Origin: Sipunculus nudus
Lineage: Eukaryota > Annelida > Sipuncula > Golfingiida > Sipunculidae
NCBI GenBank assembly: GCA_026874595.1
Contig: CM049306.1
Span: 85,836,142 to 85,900,141 of the forward strand
Length of the DNA: 64,000 nt
Direction: 5' to 3'
Part shown: positions 47,627-57,400 of the stretch, one piece after another
How positions within the stretch are numbered: position 1 is the first letter of the stretch
How the letters are laid out: every line of letters begins with the position of its first letter
Program-made: the position numbers and the translations under genes
The notes under the pieces: model-generated
The model's database searches: none
Seen by the model: only the letters and a program-made list of their open reading frames with translations
What the model was told of the DNA's origin: nothing

Positions 47627-50623
47627 GTGTGGTGTGTTAAGGTACATATGGGGGACTTTCCAGTGATATTTAAAATTGATACAGGTGCTGATGTATCAGT
47701 TATACCCGAGAAACTGTACCAAGAGAAAGTACATGGACAAATGCTCCATACAGACAGGGTATTGTATGGACCAGGCAATATAAAGTTACCAGTGGTAGGT
47801 AAAGTGAATACTACGCTAAAAACAGACACTGCCACAACCACACAAGATGTATACATCTTAAAGGGTACTAGTCAACCGCTGCTTGGCCGACCAGCAATTT
47901 GTGCACTCAAAGTACTCACCAGAGTTGGCGAAGTCAGTGATAGTGATACCAGCTCATCAGATGATAAGACTAAATACAAAGCGGAATTCCCTGAACTATT
48001 TGATGGCCTGGGGGAAGTTTCGGGTGAATACAGTATCAAACTTCAGCCAGACGCAAAGCCGTATTCTCTGAATGTTCCGAGACGTATTCCGTTACCGCTG
48101 ATGGATCGCGTAAAAGCAGAACTCGATCGAATGCAAGATTCAAATGTCATTATTCCAGTGACTAGTGCAACTGACTGGTGTTCGCCAATGGTAGTTGTAC
48201 CCAAGGAAAGTGGTGAATTGCGTATTTGTGCGGACTTGACAAAGCTAAACAACTGCGTAGTTCGCGAGCGATACATGCTACCTACCGTTGAGCAAGTTCT
48301 CGGACAAATCAAAGATTCAAAATATTTTACGAAGCTCGATGCCAATTCCGGGTTCTGGCAACTGAAACTCGATCATGAATCATCTTTGATGACCACATTT
48401 ATAACACCGTTCGGGCGATACAGGTATTTGCGCTTGCCCTACGGAATCTCTTCCGCCCCAGAACATTTTACACGTCGCGTTACGGAAATCCTCAACGGGT
48501 TAGAAGGCGTAGTGTGCCTCATTGATGATATCGTAGTATACGGAGCTACTCAGAATGAACACGATCGGTGTCTCGAGGCAGTGTTACAACGTCTCAAAGA
48601 GAATCGCGTTACGCTCAATCTCCGAAAGTGTCAGTTTTCGCAGAAACGGATCCGCTTCTTGGGTCAGTTAGTCGATAGTGATGGAATACATCCTGATCCA
48701 CAGAAGGTCCAGGCTGTAGTCGATATGGACGCACCACAGAACGTACCGGAACTTCGGCGTTTCCTTGGCATGGTTAACCACCAAAGCAAGTTCCTGCCAG
48801 ATCTGGCCTCTGTGACACAACCACTACGAGATCTCTTAAGTACGCGAAATGAGTGGATTTGGACTTCGGTACAGGAATCGGCGTTTCAGCGGGTGAAACA
48901 AATCTTGACAAGTTCGCCGACATTGGCATTCTACAGTCCCACACGTGATACCGTACTCTCCGCAGATGCGTCTTCGTATGGATTGGGAGCCCATTTGTCG
49001 CAGAAACAAACGGATGGGTCCATGAAGCCTATCGCATATGCCTCGCGTTCGCTTAGTGATGCCGAAAAACGTTACGCGCAGATTGAAAAGGAAGCCTTAG
49101 CCGTCACATGGGCTTGTGAGCGTTTTCATGACTTCCTGTTTGGGTTGCCGACATTCCATATAGAGACTGATCATAAACCTCTGGTGCCTTTACTCAGTAC
49201 TAAGGATTTAACAGAGATGACACCGCGTATCCAACGCTTCCGGATGCGACTGATGCGATACAGTTACACAATTTCACATGTGCCAGGTAAAACTCTGGTC
49301 ACAGCTGACACGTTATCGAGAAAGCCAATTGCAAGTGTTGACGTCCGTGCAGAATTGGAACATGCTACAGAAGCCTATGTGAGCATGATTATGGACAGTC
49401 TACCGGTTACAGAAAATCGCCTCGCGCAGATCAAAACTCTACAAACAGATGATGAAATTTGTGCTCAGTTGATGAAATATGTGGATAGTGGATGGCCAGC
49501 TAGAGCAAATTTGTCTGAGTCACTGATACCGTATTGGGCCTACAAAACTGAATTCTCAGTCATTGATGGTTTGCAACTGAAGGACAATCGTATTGTGATT
49601 CCAGCAGTTTTGAGATTAGAAATTTTGGATAAACTGCATGAAGGACATTTGGGAATTGCAAAGTGTAGAGACAGAGCTCTTACCTCAGTCTGGTGGCCAG
49701 GACTGAGTCGGCAGTTATATGATAAAGTGTTCATGTGCAAGTTATGTACGCCAGAGAGAGTAAACAGACCAGAGCCACTGATGACTAGCAGATTTCCTGA
49801 CCGACCGTGGCAAGTCGTTGGGACAGATTTATTTGAACTGAAAGGAAAGCACTATGTGATCGCTGTTGATTACTACTCCAGATTTTTCGAGATAGCTGTG
49901 TTAACGCAGACAACAGCTAAACATGTGATAGAGAAACTGAAACAGTTCTTTGCTTGTCATAGGAGCCCAGAGCAGGTTTATTCAGATAATGGGCCGCAGT
50001 ACGCTTGTGCGGAGTTTCAGGGGTTTGCTACAGCTTGGAGTTTAGCACATATCACATCCAGCCCGAGGTATCCTCAGAGCAACGGTGAGAGTGAACGTGC
50101 CGTGCAAACTGCCAAAGCTATACTGAAAAAATCCAAAGATCCGTGGCTTGGTATCCAGGCATATCGTGCTACTCGACTGGCCAATGGATACCCGCCCAGC
50201 CAACTCCTAGGTAGTCGCCAAATTCGCACCCCAGTTCCGACTTTACCCTCACTACTAGAGCCAAAGTGCGTAAATATTCGTGAACTGAGAGCAAGTGAAG
50301 AAACTGCCCGTGCAAAGCAAGCAGATAACTTCAATAAGCGTCGTCGCACAAAATCTCTCGGTGATCTAGCCATGGGAGATCACGTGTGGGTAAAAGGGGT
50401 AGGTGAAGGTACAGTACAGAAACCAGCAGATACCCCAAGATCGTATATTGTTGAAACTGATTCCGGGTTACTTCGCCGAAATCGCAGACATCTCTCACAG
50501 CAGGATCCTGAACATGAGGGCCCCGAGCAAGCACAGGAAGCCGAGTCTGATCTGATGTACCAGACTTTGTGGCAACGGAACCCAGAGTGTCAAAGAGACT
50601 CAGAAAGAGACCTGAGTACTTGA
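47627..50623 (+). CDS. Gypsy pol polyprotein, 998 codons, uninterrupted
   Basis: The domain order is that of Ty3/Gypsy. Aspartic protease with DTGADVSVIP (Asp18). Reverse transcriptase with KLDANSGFWQ (Asp238), LPYGISSAPEHF and the catalytic LIDD (Asp300-301). RNase H with SADASSYGLG (Asp447), QIEKEALAV and ETDHKPL. Integrase with the HEGH...CKLC zinc finger from His671 and the D,D-35-E core at Asp734, Asp787 and Glu823. A C-terminal DNA-binding tail follows. All catalytic residues checked are present. The annotated ATG is simply the first in the open frame; the natural start is probably within gag-pol. The GC content is higher than the surroundings, as usual for a recently arrived element. 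Confidence 0.93.
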   Translation: MWCVKVHMGDFPVIFKIDTGADVSVIPEKLYQEKVHGQMLHTDRVLYGPGNIKLPVVGKVNTTLKTDTATTTQDVYILKGTSQPLLGRPAICALKVLTRVGEVSDSDTSSSDDKTKYKAEFPELFDGLGEVSGEYSIKLQPDAKPYSLNVPRRIPLPLMDRVKAELDRMQDSNVIIPVTSATDWCSPMVVVPKESGELRICADLTKLNNCVVRERYMLPTVEQVLGQIKDSKYFTKLDANSGFWQLKLDHESSLMTTFITPFGRYRYLRLPYGISSAPEHFTRRVTEILNGLEGVVCLIDDIVVYGATQNEHDRCLEAVLQRLKENRVTLNLRKCQFSQKRIRFLGQLVDSDGIHPDPQKVQAVVDMDAPQNVPELRRFLGMVNHQSKFLPDLASVTQPLRDLLSTRNEWIWTSVQESAFQRVKQILTSSPTLAFYSPTRDTVLSADASSYGLGAHLSQKQTDGSMKPIAYASRSLSDAEKRYAQIEKEALAVTWACERFHDFLFGLPTFHIETDHKPLVPLLSTKDLTEMTPRIQRFRMRLMRYSYTISHVPGKTLVTADTLSRKPIASVDVRAELEHATEAYVSMIMDSLPVTENRLAQIKTLQTDDEICAQLMKYVDSGWPARANLSESLIPYWAYKTEFSVIDGLQLKDNRIVIPAVLRLEILDKLHEGHLGIAKCRDRALTSVWWPGLSRQLYDKVFMCKLCTPERVNRPEPLMTSRFPDRPWQVVGTDLFELKGKHYVIAVDYYSRFFEIAVLTQTTAKHVIEKLKQFFACHRSPEQVYSDNGPQYACAEFQGFATAWSLAHITSSPRYPQSNGESERAVQTAKAILKKSKDPWLGIQAYRATRLANGYPPSQLLGSRQIRTPVPTLPSLLEPKCVNIRELRASEETARAKQADNFNKRRRTKSLGDLAMGDHVWVKGVGEGTVQKPADTPRSYIVETDSGLLRRNRRHLSQQDPEHEGPEQAQEAESDLMYQTLWQRNPECQRDSERDLST

Positions 50624-50813
50624 ACGATTATGTTGTTCCGTAATCACGATGTTTTGAGATGTTTATATGACTGGTAAGGTATGAATAACCATACATAAGT
50701 CTTGGACGGGTCCAATTCCTTTTATCATTTTGAGATATTCTGATACCAGATTCATAAGAGGGATTTAACTTACCTATTTCCTTTTGAGTAATTGTATTTA
50801 CCAGTTAAGTACT

Positions 50814-50825
50814 TGGGAAGGGAGG
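50814..50825 (+). other. Gypsy polypurine tract
   Basis: TGGGAAGGGAGG directly before the 3' LTR is the expected plus-strand priming site. Confidence 0.75.
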
Positions 50826-51045
50826 TGTGGAGATAGTTCTCATAATTTATTTTATAGTAATTCAGTAATAAGCATAGCCCTGAATATTCCATGTCAAAAT
50901 GTACGCGGTAATCGCTGAGACCGGGACACCCGGGACTCATGAATATTTATGTGGGAACGCCATGTTCCTTGAGCGAATACATTCTTCTGTTTCTGTTAAA
51001 CTGGTGTTCCATTCTTTATTGTTTGCGTGTCTGACGAACACGACA
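50826..51045 (+). repeat. Gypsy 3' LTR
   Basis: Partner of 46836-47055, with A instead of T at one position (50957). Confidence 0.95.
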
Positions 51046-51240
51046 ATCTGACATCAAAATAGAAGGCATACCTCGCCGAGCTATAAAGCGACACAAGGCC
51101 ATAACTGTTACCTCAGCGGATAACGAATCTACTAACTCCATATGTACTGCTCTGGTGACTGCACATTTAAACAGAAGGACATAAAACTTCTTTCCCACAT
51201 GGTCACAACAATACAATGGCCCTCCATGATCAAGGCCTCT
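51046..51240 (-). pseudogene. BEL/Pao integrase, N-terminal part of the catalytic core
   Basis: FKCAVTRAVHMELVDSLSAE and RFIARRGMPSILMSD are hallmark BEL/Pao integrase core motifs; the second catalytic Asp is the D of MSD. The frame stops at the Gypsy insertion (51045/51046), and the coding sense resumes on the far side at 46835. Upstream (51240-51300) the frame is broken and no reverse transcriptase is found. Confidence 0.75.
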
Positions 51241-51434
51241 GACTTAAAACGGATGCATCTGTTTCACACGCAGCTCTGGCATAGGAGCCATTGTTTCAGA
51301 GCCTGCAGTAGCATCTAAACGCTGATAAGATAAACATTCCTTCTTAATCTTCTTAATCCCCCTGCACAACAACACGTGACGTCTGCAATAAAACATGTTT
51401 ACTAGATACAGGTACACTACAAGTATTCAAAGCA

Positions 51435-51914
51435 TTATTGAGCCTGAGCCGGTGGATTTTGGGGCAGTGTAGGGTCACAAGTCTCACTACTGCTACCCTG
51501 TGGTTTCTTACCATCCCGTTTAAGTCTATTTTGATCACACATATCAGCATGGTGCTTACCTCTACATGTGCAACACAGGGCTGTACAATTACGGTACACA
51601 TGATTCTTATGTGTACTCGGACACCTGAAATATGCACTCACTGAACGCAATTCATCTTTTCTGTCTCTGACAGAAAGGCGCCTAACATTATAACATTTAT
51701 TAATAGTACGGTAGACATGACCACAAAGAGTACACAAAGTCTCACTAGACAACAGTGCAGCCGCAGTGGGAAACTTCTCTGGAGGTGGCCGCAAGGAATC
51801 TGTATACACAACACAGGTACTGGCCTTGACCTCCTTGGTATACGTCTGTGATCTCTCTTTGCCCCTCAATCTCACTCCTGAGTAATTGTAACACGAAGTC
51901 CAAATCACTCTCAT
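51435..51914 (-). pseudogene. BEL/Pao gag zinc-finger region
   Basis: A 159-codon minus-strand frame contains TLCGHVYRTINKC, a VRDRKDEL motif, and CTCRGKHHADMC. The spacing of Cys and His follows the double zinc-finger C-terminus of BEL/Pao gag (C-C-H-C knuckles separated by a DR--EL motif). Several positions differ from the consensus, as in RCPSTHKNHVYRNC. Confidence 0.65.
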
Positions 51915-52057
51915 GTCATTCTTCTTTACGCGCTTACGATGAGCACCTGTCCGGCGGCAAACGTGACAAGATCATAGGTGTCAGCACTACACCATACCGG
52001 GTCCCCGAATTTCCGAAATTGTCCAGACTCCGTAGGCCTACATGTGTTTGAACTTTG

Positions 52058-52708
52058 TCATAACACTCCCACAATAAAGTCACTTTGTGTTATTTTGATG
52101 CGGTCAGGTTTAGCAGCTGCTGCATATGAGAGAATATGATGCGTTAAGAATTCTTTCCGATCAAAACGTTGTTGCAACAGTTCAACTGCAGCAGCATAGT
52201 GCAACCCAGTCAGTGAAAAATACTTAAACTGTATGTTTTGCATTTTCTTTCAACAGGGCCCTCAGGTATGTGATTAATGTGACATCATGTTATTCACTTT
52301 TATGTACGACTACCTCAAACATTTATTCCAGAAAGAAGTCCATTCATTTACATCACCATTGAAGCTTGGCAACTGTAATTTCGGCAGCTTGGCGTCAACT
52401 AATGCCACTGTGTCTGTACCAACCGGACTATTCTTACTTCTAGTCTAGTTTTTAAGTAGTTTTCTGGCTGCTACTCGTGGAATGCGGATTTTCTCACGAT
52501 AATTGTTGGCTTCATCTCCTTCATTTTCGATGTCAGCCTCATCGAGCCCTAGATCGACCTCTGACTGAGCACAGTCCCATGCACTTAACCGTCTGTCACA
52601 CTCTGCCACAGCATCATCAAAGTCTATACTACTTGCCTGGTCTTTGCATAGCTCTCGAAGGCGTTTACTGGCTTTTGTTAGCCAACCTTTAGCTGCAGCA
52701 TGCAGCAC
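52058..52708 (-). pseudogene. BEL/Pao gag fragments
   Basis: Minus-strand frames hold an N-terminal coiled region (KGWLTKASKRLRELCKD, then DFDDAVAECDRRLSAWD at 52708-52445) and a capsid-like piece (GLHYAAAVELLQQRFDR at 52243-52058), in the order expected of BEL gag. Frames are broken between them. Confidence 0.6.
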
Positions 52709-52954
52709 GTACTTGTCTCACATGAGCCATATCTACAGTACTAAATGTCTAAACAAGTGACAAAGTTTATTACAACAGCCTCACAAGCACACACAGGCAG
52801 ATAAACCACTTGGCCTCATCCAATTACATGTACACTTTTATTTTTCACAGCTCACGAGGAAAACAGCTCACGCTATGTTAACTGAAACCTGCTTCATCAG
52901 TTTTACCGACCTTCAGGGCTAAAATAACCTATTTATCAGCACGCTTGAGCCAAA

Positions 52955-52981
52955 AAATCCTTCCCGAGTTCTGGACACCAA
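52955..52981 (-). other. BEL primer-binding site
   Basis: On the minus strand, a few T bases after the LTR, TGGTGTCCAGAACTCGGGA reads like the complement of a tRNA 3' end, beginning with TGG for the CCA terminus. The tRNA species is not determined. The exact limits are approximate. Confidence 0.5.
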
Positions 52982-52986
52982 AAAAT

Positions 52987-53184
52987 GTTGTGTTACCGCT
53001 CTCAAACACTCATTAATCAGTCCAAATGCTTCCACAAACTCCAAACAAAGACTCATAGACTGCCATGTTTTTATCACATAATTTTGTTTAATTTCAGCGC
53101 AGAAGTTTATAAGGAAAGCATTGTTTTTTTTTTAGTTTAATTTTAACTGCCAGGTGGCAGCACTTGCTAGGGAAATCCTTAACA
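52987..53184 (-). repeat. BEL 5' LTR
   Basis: On the + strand it starts TGTTGTGTTACCGCTCTCAA and ends near CCTTAACA. It aligns with 44173-44250 plus 45736-45846. Its right end lies 41 bases before the acceptor of gene B coding exon 9. Confidence 0.65.
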
Positions 53185-53225
53185 TTCCGGATTTTTAATG
53201 TTGAATTTTTTTTGCTGATTCGTAG

Positions 53226-53303
53226 GTTTGCCTTCTCCTGATAAGGATGGTCCAGTTGCTCCATCTGAATCCGACGCGAGTAATGAGGAGGATGAAGAGG
53301 AAA
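53226..53303 (+). CDS. SLC37A3-like gene B, coding exon 9 (acidic loop)
   Basis: The acceptor is GATTCGTAG at 53217-53225 and the donor GAAA|GTGAGT. Phase 1 in and out. It encodes LPSPDKDGPVAPSESDASNE followed by EDEEE: the variable, strongly acidic central loop between helices 6 and 7. It is separated from the previous exon by a 9.6-kb intron filled with nested transposons. The terminal repeat of the BEL element ends only about 41 bases upstream. Confidence 0.78.
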
Positions 53304-53840
53304 GTGAGTACACAGATATATTTAACCTAGTCATCTTTATGTGCAGGCTGATGTTTGTAATACATCAATCTAATAAGACAGATGTTGCCAGTCGCCCTGT
53401 TGGTGACATAAAATGGACAAACCTTAGACAGCTATGTCTCTCAGTGTGTGGATCCTATAAGAACAGGAAACCAGTCTAGTTTTAAGACTCCTCCTAGTGG
53501 CTCCTTCTAGTGGCAGATGGTTTACTTGTACCGAAAAATATTGCTTGCATTTTAGAAGTTAGATAGCAATTCATTGCTTACATTGTCTACAAACATATAG
53601 GAGCTTATTTTGTAAACCTTATAAAAATTACTGGGTTAAATTGGGTGGGGCAATTTAGTTTAGACTATAATTCTTAGAAAATAACATTAAATTACACATC
53701 AGAGGCACACTGACGTTTCCAGTGTACCATTGGTCTACTCCTGATTGTACAGTCTATTTTAATCACTGAGACCTATAACAATAATATATAATGAGAGAGG
53801 TAACAAGGATAACAGTTTTATTTTAATACATTTTTTTCAG

Positions 53841-53935
53841 GACCTCTGATACCTTCAGATAATACAGAAAATAATCAAGAAAGGCCGAGGCCTGTTCGAT
53901 TCATTGAAGCATTATTACTACCTTGTGTATTATTG
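53841..53935 (+). CDS. SLC37A3-like gene B, coding exon 10
   Basis: The acceptor is TTTTTTTCAG and the donor TTG|GTGAGT. It encodes PLIPSDNTENNQERPRPVRF and IEALLLPCVLL. The end of the central loop passes into helix 7; the RPL(I) and F-EAL--P-V motifs are where SLC37 sequences become alignable again. Phase 1 in, 0 out. Confidence 0.85.
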
Positions 53936-55490
53936 GTGAGTTTAATATATATATATATATATAAATATATATGTGTACAGCCATAAAGGGTAAAAACAGT
54001 GTCACTGTACTTCATTGTGGTACCATGAATGTCCACTGTCGACCACCACCAGACGGAAGTCCGGGATAACCCATTTGAAGCTTACTTTTGTTGCCACATA
54101 TTTGAATCTATTTGAAGTTTTTTTAGTAAAATGTCATAAATTCTTTTGGATCATAGTCATTTTTAATGGACGATCGGATCACTGTTTTCATACGATGATT
54201 TTGTGAATGGTAATTGCCGGAGTGCTTTAAATTGAAAGAGGAATGACTGACTTAAAATGAAACTCGATGAATGCCCAGTCACTAAGAGCTGCCCATGTCA
54301 AGTCACATGACAATAAATTATTCCCATAGATACAGTTAAACACAATACTGCTCAACTTGTTCTTGTTACTCGTAGGTACAAATATCTTGGGGTTATAATT
54401 ATATGATTGGAGTAAATGGGCAGTGTGTAAAACCTGGACCCCGCGGATCACTGACCATAAAAACCAATTTTCCATTGTTAATATTGGTTAAAAGACACCC
54501 CTGTGCCTGATGTAAGAACAGAAAAAAAATCCCTAAATTTTGCACCTTTGTAAATGACCGATTCAAAGAAAGATTAATGTATACAAACATATATTGTGAA
54601 GAGCTGGGGACCCCAATTACTTGGATCTGATGACTTTTCCAGTTTGACGGACCCCAGTAACCACCGACCACTCATATTTATATTTATGACTCAATGAGAA
54701 GTGAATCAGCACCACGTAAAAAAGATTATTTTACGTAAAAATATAAAGTGTGGGCATACTGACGGAGATTTTGTTTTTAATGCGCCACCGGTCATTGCGG
54801 ACCTAAGACTTATATCAGAGCTCTCCCACATAACAGGTTAAGTTTTCTAATTATGCAATTCAAATTTGGTAATAATATAATTACCCCCCCCCCCCCCCAA
54901 ATATAAAAAAAATCCCAGGTACAAACATAATGATCTTATACATTTTCTTATCAAGGCTGTAATTTACTTTTTAAAGGATAGACATATTGAATAAATAGCA
55001 AATATAACGAATAGGAATAAATAGGAAGACAAAAAAACAAAAACACTCTAACTAAATCACATGTTTTGTCTAAACGTGATTTTAAAAAATGTTCCAAAGA
55101 AATGGTAAAACAACGAGTAAAAGAGGTCAGTGAGGTCCGTGCGCCAGGGTCAGTAAGTGTTAATAATCAAATGCTGTTGCAAAACAGACTTGTTTTTATG
55201 TTTTTTACATAACATAATATAAAATATACCTATAGATACTTTTTCTGTTGTAATATCTCTACAAATACCCTGAGCGTTTTCATAAATACAGATTTTTTAG
55301 GGTCCGGGGTCCCTGGGGTCCGGTTTTTACACACTGCCGAGTAAATGGTAATTTAGCCATTTAATTATCCAGGTAAGCTAGGTTAGATAAGTAACAAAAA
55401 ATCCAGTGATTTCTTTGCTTTCTTCTTGGTTGTTCTTGTAATGGTTAATGCAGATTTTCCGGTTTGAATATAAACTTTATTCTTTTTCAG
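53936..55490 (+). other. Gene B intron between coding exons 10 and 11
   Basis: No mobile element is identified. There is a short (AT)n at 53947-53962 and C15 at 54884-54898. GGGTCCGGGGTCCCTGGGG near 55302 is a local G-rich motif. Confidence 0.4.
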
Positions 55491-55632
55491 TATGCACTGT
55501 CATATGCGTGCTTGAAGATGCTGAACTATGCCTTCTCTTTCTGGTTGCCATACTACCTGAGTAACCGCTATGGATGGACACAGTCGACAGCAGATGATCT
55601 GTCCATTTGGTACGATGTAGGAGGGATGGCTG
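55491..55632 (+). CDS. SLC37A3-like gene B, coding exon 11 (last in window)
   Basis: The acceptor is TTTTTCAG and the donor GCTG|GTAAGA at 55632/55633, phase 1. It encodes YALSYACLKMLNYAFSFWLP and YYLSNRYGWTQSTADDLSIW, then YDVGGMAG. The LK--NY-F-FWLP-YLSN--GW----AD-LSIWYDVGG string is the feature that places both genes nearest SLC37A3 rather than A1, A2 or A4, from memory of those proteins. The remaining five helices are beyond the right edge, since nothing matching them is found in 55633-64000. Confidence 0.92.
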
Positions 55633-55699
55633 GTAAGAGTTGAAATATAAATCCATTTATAATTACCTGTGTTTTTCTGTTTTACGTACTTACATATTT

Positions 55700-56150
55700 A
55701 TAATCCTAGCTCTTGGCCAACTTTAATCGACTACTGAACTGTAGTCGCCATGTTGTTAAAGCACAGTCAATCTCAGCACTGATAACGATCTCAGCTCTGT
55801 CGACAAAATTCCAGACGAAGTACTCAGACTTTTGGCAGTTAGTCAGCACCTCCAGCTTATTATGGCCCAAACCAATTCGCCATACAGTTACAACTTATGG
55901 ATTTTCGCTTTTGATGTCTGTCCCGGACGAGCCAAACAGTTTATATATATATATGTCGCACCAGGAACGCAGCGGACATATATTTTCCCCGGGAACTTTC
56001 ACGAAAAAAGTCCAAAATTCGAGTCTATGGGTTGCAACAAAAAAAGTTTATTTCTAAAACGTCACAACTCACATATGGCTTTCGCCCACCAATGACTGGT
56101 TCCAGTCTTACAAACAGTTCTCCCAGAATACAGTTCTCTGTATTTTGCCG
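55700..56150 (-). repeat. Probable LTR end with primer-binding site (minus strand)
   Basis: On the minus strand, sequence with an AATAAA signal (near 56060) ends in CCTGGTGCGACA (boundary about 55954). Some 15 bases later comes TTTGGCTCGTCCGGGACAG, which resembles the tRNA-Pro type primer-binding site, and then a leader with an ATG near 55750 that stops after a few codons. This suggests the U5 side of an LTR and the 5' leader of a truncated element. The other LTR edge is not determined. Confidence 0.35.
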
Positions 56151-56339
56151 ACAGTTGACTTGCTCCAAATATCGAATAATCTAATGGATCGACCTTCGGA
56201 CCAAACAATAACTCGAGCACAAGCATTACGTAAACATCGGTCTCCAGGACCCTCTGCAGTCTCAGTTTAACCTGCCTCCCTCTCTACGATAATAAACGTA
56301 ACACCCGAGTTAATCACAGCTGACTTTCTCTCGCTTACT

Positions 56340-57400
56340 TTGTTCCCACCCCTCTCACTACCCTGTGTTATCAAATTCCTGCATTCTCGCGCTAAATGAC
56401 ACACCCTCCCACAATTATAGCAATTCCTTCAATTCCGTGCTTCTGCTATATGACGAATCTTTCTCCGTTGAATACAACAGATCCCTTGAACCTTCAATTT
56501 ACTGCCAGATGCTCCTTGACTTGCAATCCTAACTGCATTACAATGTAACTGCCTATAGCTATCCGACAGTGTCTGGCTATTCGGTAAGTAACGGTTTACG
56601 GGGGTCGAATAGGCAAACACGTGCGCACAAAGGCATTTTTCATTTTGTACAAATCTGTTGGAAAAGTGAACACCTTGATATTGTCCAAATAAGTAACTGA
56701 TAGGTGGTAACAATTAACAAATATGACAAAAAAAAAAAAAAAGAAATGTTTAACAGGCAGTCTTCCCCCCACACCCTATATTTCTTATATTTTCCATTTA
56801 AAATGGTCTATAATTTTTATACTTTTAGGCCCTCATCTCCTATACTTTCCAATTTTTGCATTGCACAATCGTGCTTCTCATTTAACATTGTTACTATTGA
56901 AAATATTCAGTTATTTTTGCATGCAAGTGTGACTGAGAGTTTTATATGATGGTAGGATGCATCTTTAACAGTAAATGCCTTTCCGTTGGAAAGGTAAAAA
57001 TTTTAGAATATTACGATCCCTAGGTTTACATTTGACTTAACAAGCTATTTTCTACCTGCAAGTTGTCTGTTTCTGGCAAATAAGGAATTTTCTGCCAACT
57101 CAGCCAGCTCTGACAAAGTAGCTGGGGATCCCTGACGCAAGTGGATAACTAATTTACTAGGACAAGAGTTTATCAAATCTTGTTTCACTATCAGATCACA
57201 AAGTCAGTCTAATGACTTGTGTCTGATAACTTTTCCGATCTAAAGAGATAACCCTGAAGTCTAACAATAAACTGACCTGGACTCTCTAAGTCCTCTGGTT
57301 TATATTCTCTAAATTTGACCCTTAAACCATCTTCTGTGTAACCATATTGTCGCAGGGGACAGGAATTTCGACCACACCTTGTCAAGGCTGCGATATACAT
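56340..57400 (-). pseudogene. Gypsy gag with SCAN-like region and zinc knuckle
   Basis: Minus-strand frames give YTEDGLRVKFREYKPEDLES and PGQFIVRLQGYL (57350-57240), then SKLVIHLRQGSPATLSELAE near 57130, and finally a canonical knuckle, CYNCGRVCHLAREC, near 56420. The helical block is like the capsid of Gmr1-type Gypsy elements, the group from which the vertebrate SCAN domain is believed to derive. Stops and frame changes between the blocks mark it as dead. No protease or reverse transcriptase follows in the expected direction. Confidence 0.65.

Larger units (their letters stand above)
46836..51045 (+). mobile_element. Young Ty3/Gypsy LTR retrotransposon with defective gag
   Basis: It is bounded by two 220-base LTRs (46836-47055, 50826-51045) with TG...CA ends that differ only at T46967 versus A50957. 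A 4-bp target duplication ATCT lies at 46832-46835 and 51046-51049. A primer-binding site follows the left LTR, and a purine tract GGGAAGGGAGG precedes the right one. It is inserted on the opposite strand inside the BEL integrase. Pol is open throughout, while gag is truncated and frameshifted. Such a copy would need Gag from elsewhere. Confidence 0.95.
44173..53184 (-). mobile_element. BEL/Pao LTR retrotransposon, degraded and twice interrupted
   Basis: Minus-strand order from right to left: LTR (52987-53184); tRNA primer-binding site; gag pieces (52708-52058); gag zinc fingers (51914-51435); integrase pieces (51240-51046 and 46835-46000); second LTR (44173-45846, split by a Helentron-like element). 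The two LTRs align over about 190 bases (GT-ACCGC-CTCA, TTAATCAGTCC, GGCAGCACTTGCTAGGG). Protease, reverse transcriptase and RNase H are missing, so a large internal deletion occurred. It is old, with several frameshifts and stops. Confidence 0.78.

Noticed and set aside
44168-53190. A target-site duplication for the BEL element
   Set aside because: CCCCT before 44173 and TTCCG after 53184 do not match; either the ends are off by a few bases or the duplication has decayed.
55713-56095. Overlapping plus-strand frames of 87-114 codons after gene B exon 11
   Set aside because: They are antisense to a probable LTR end and leader; no similarity to the missing SLC37 helices.
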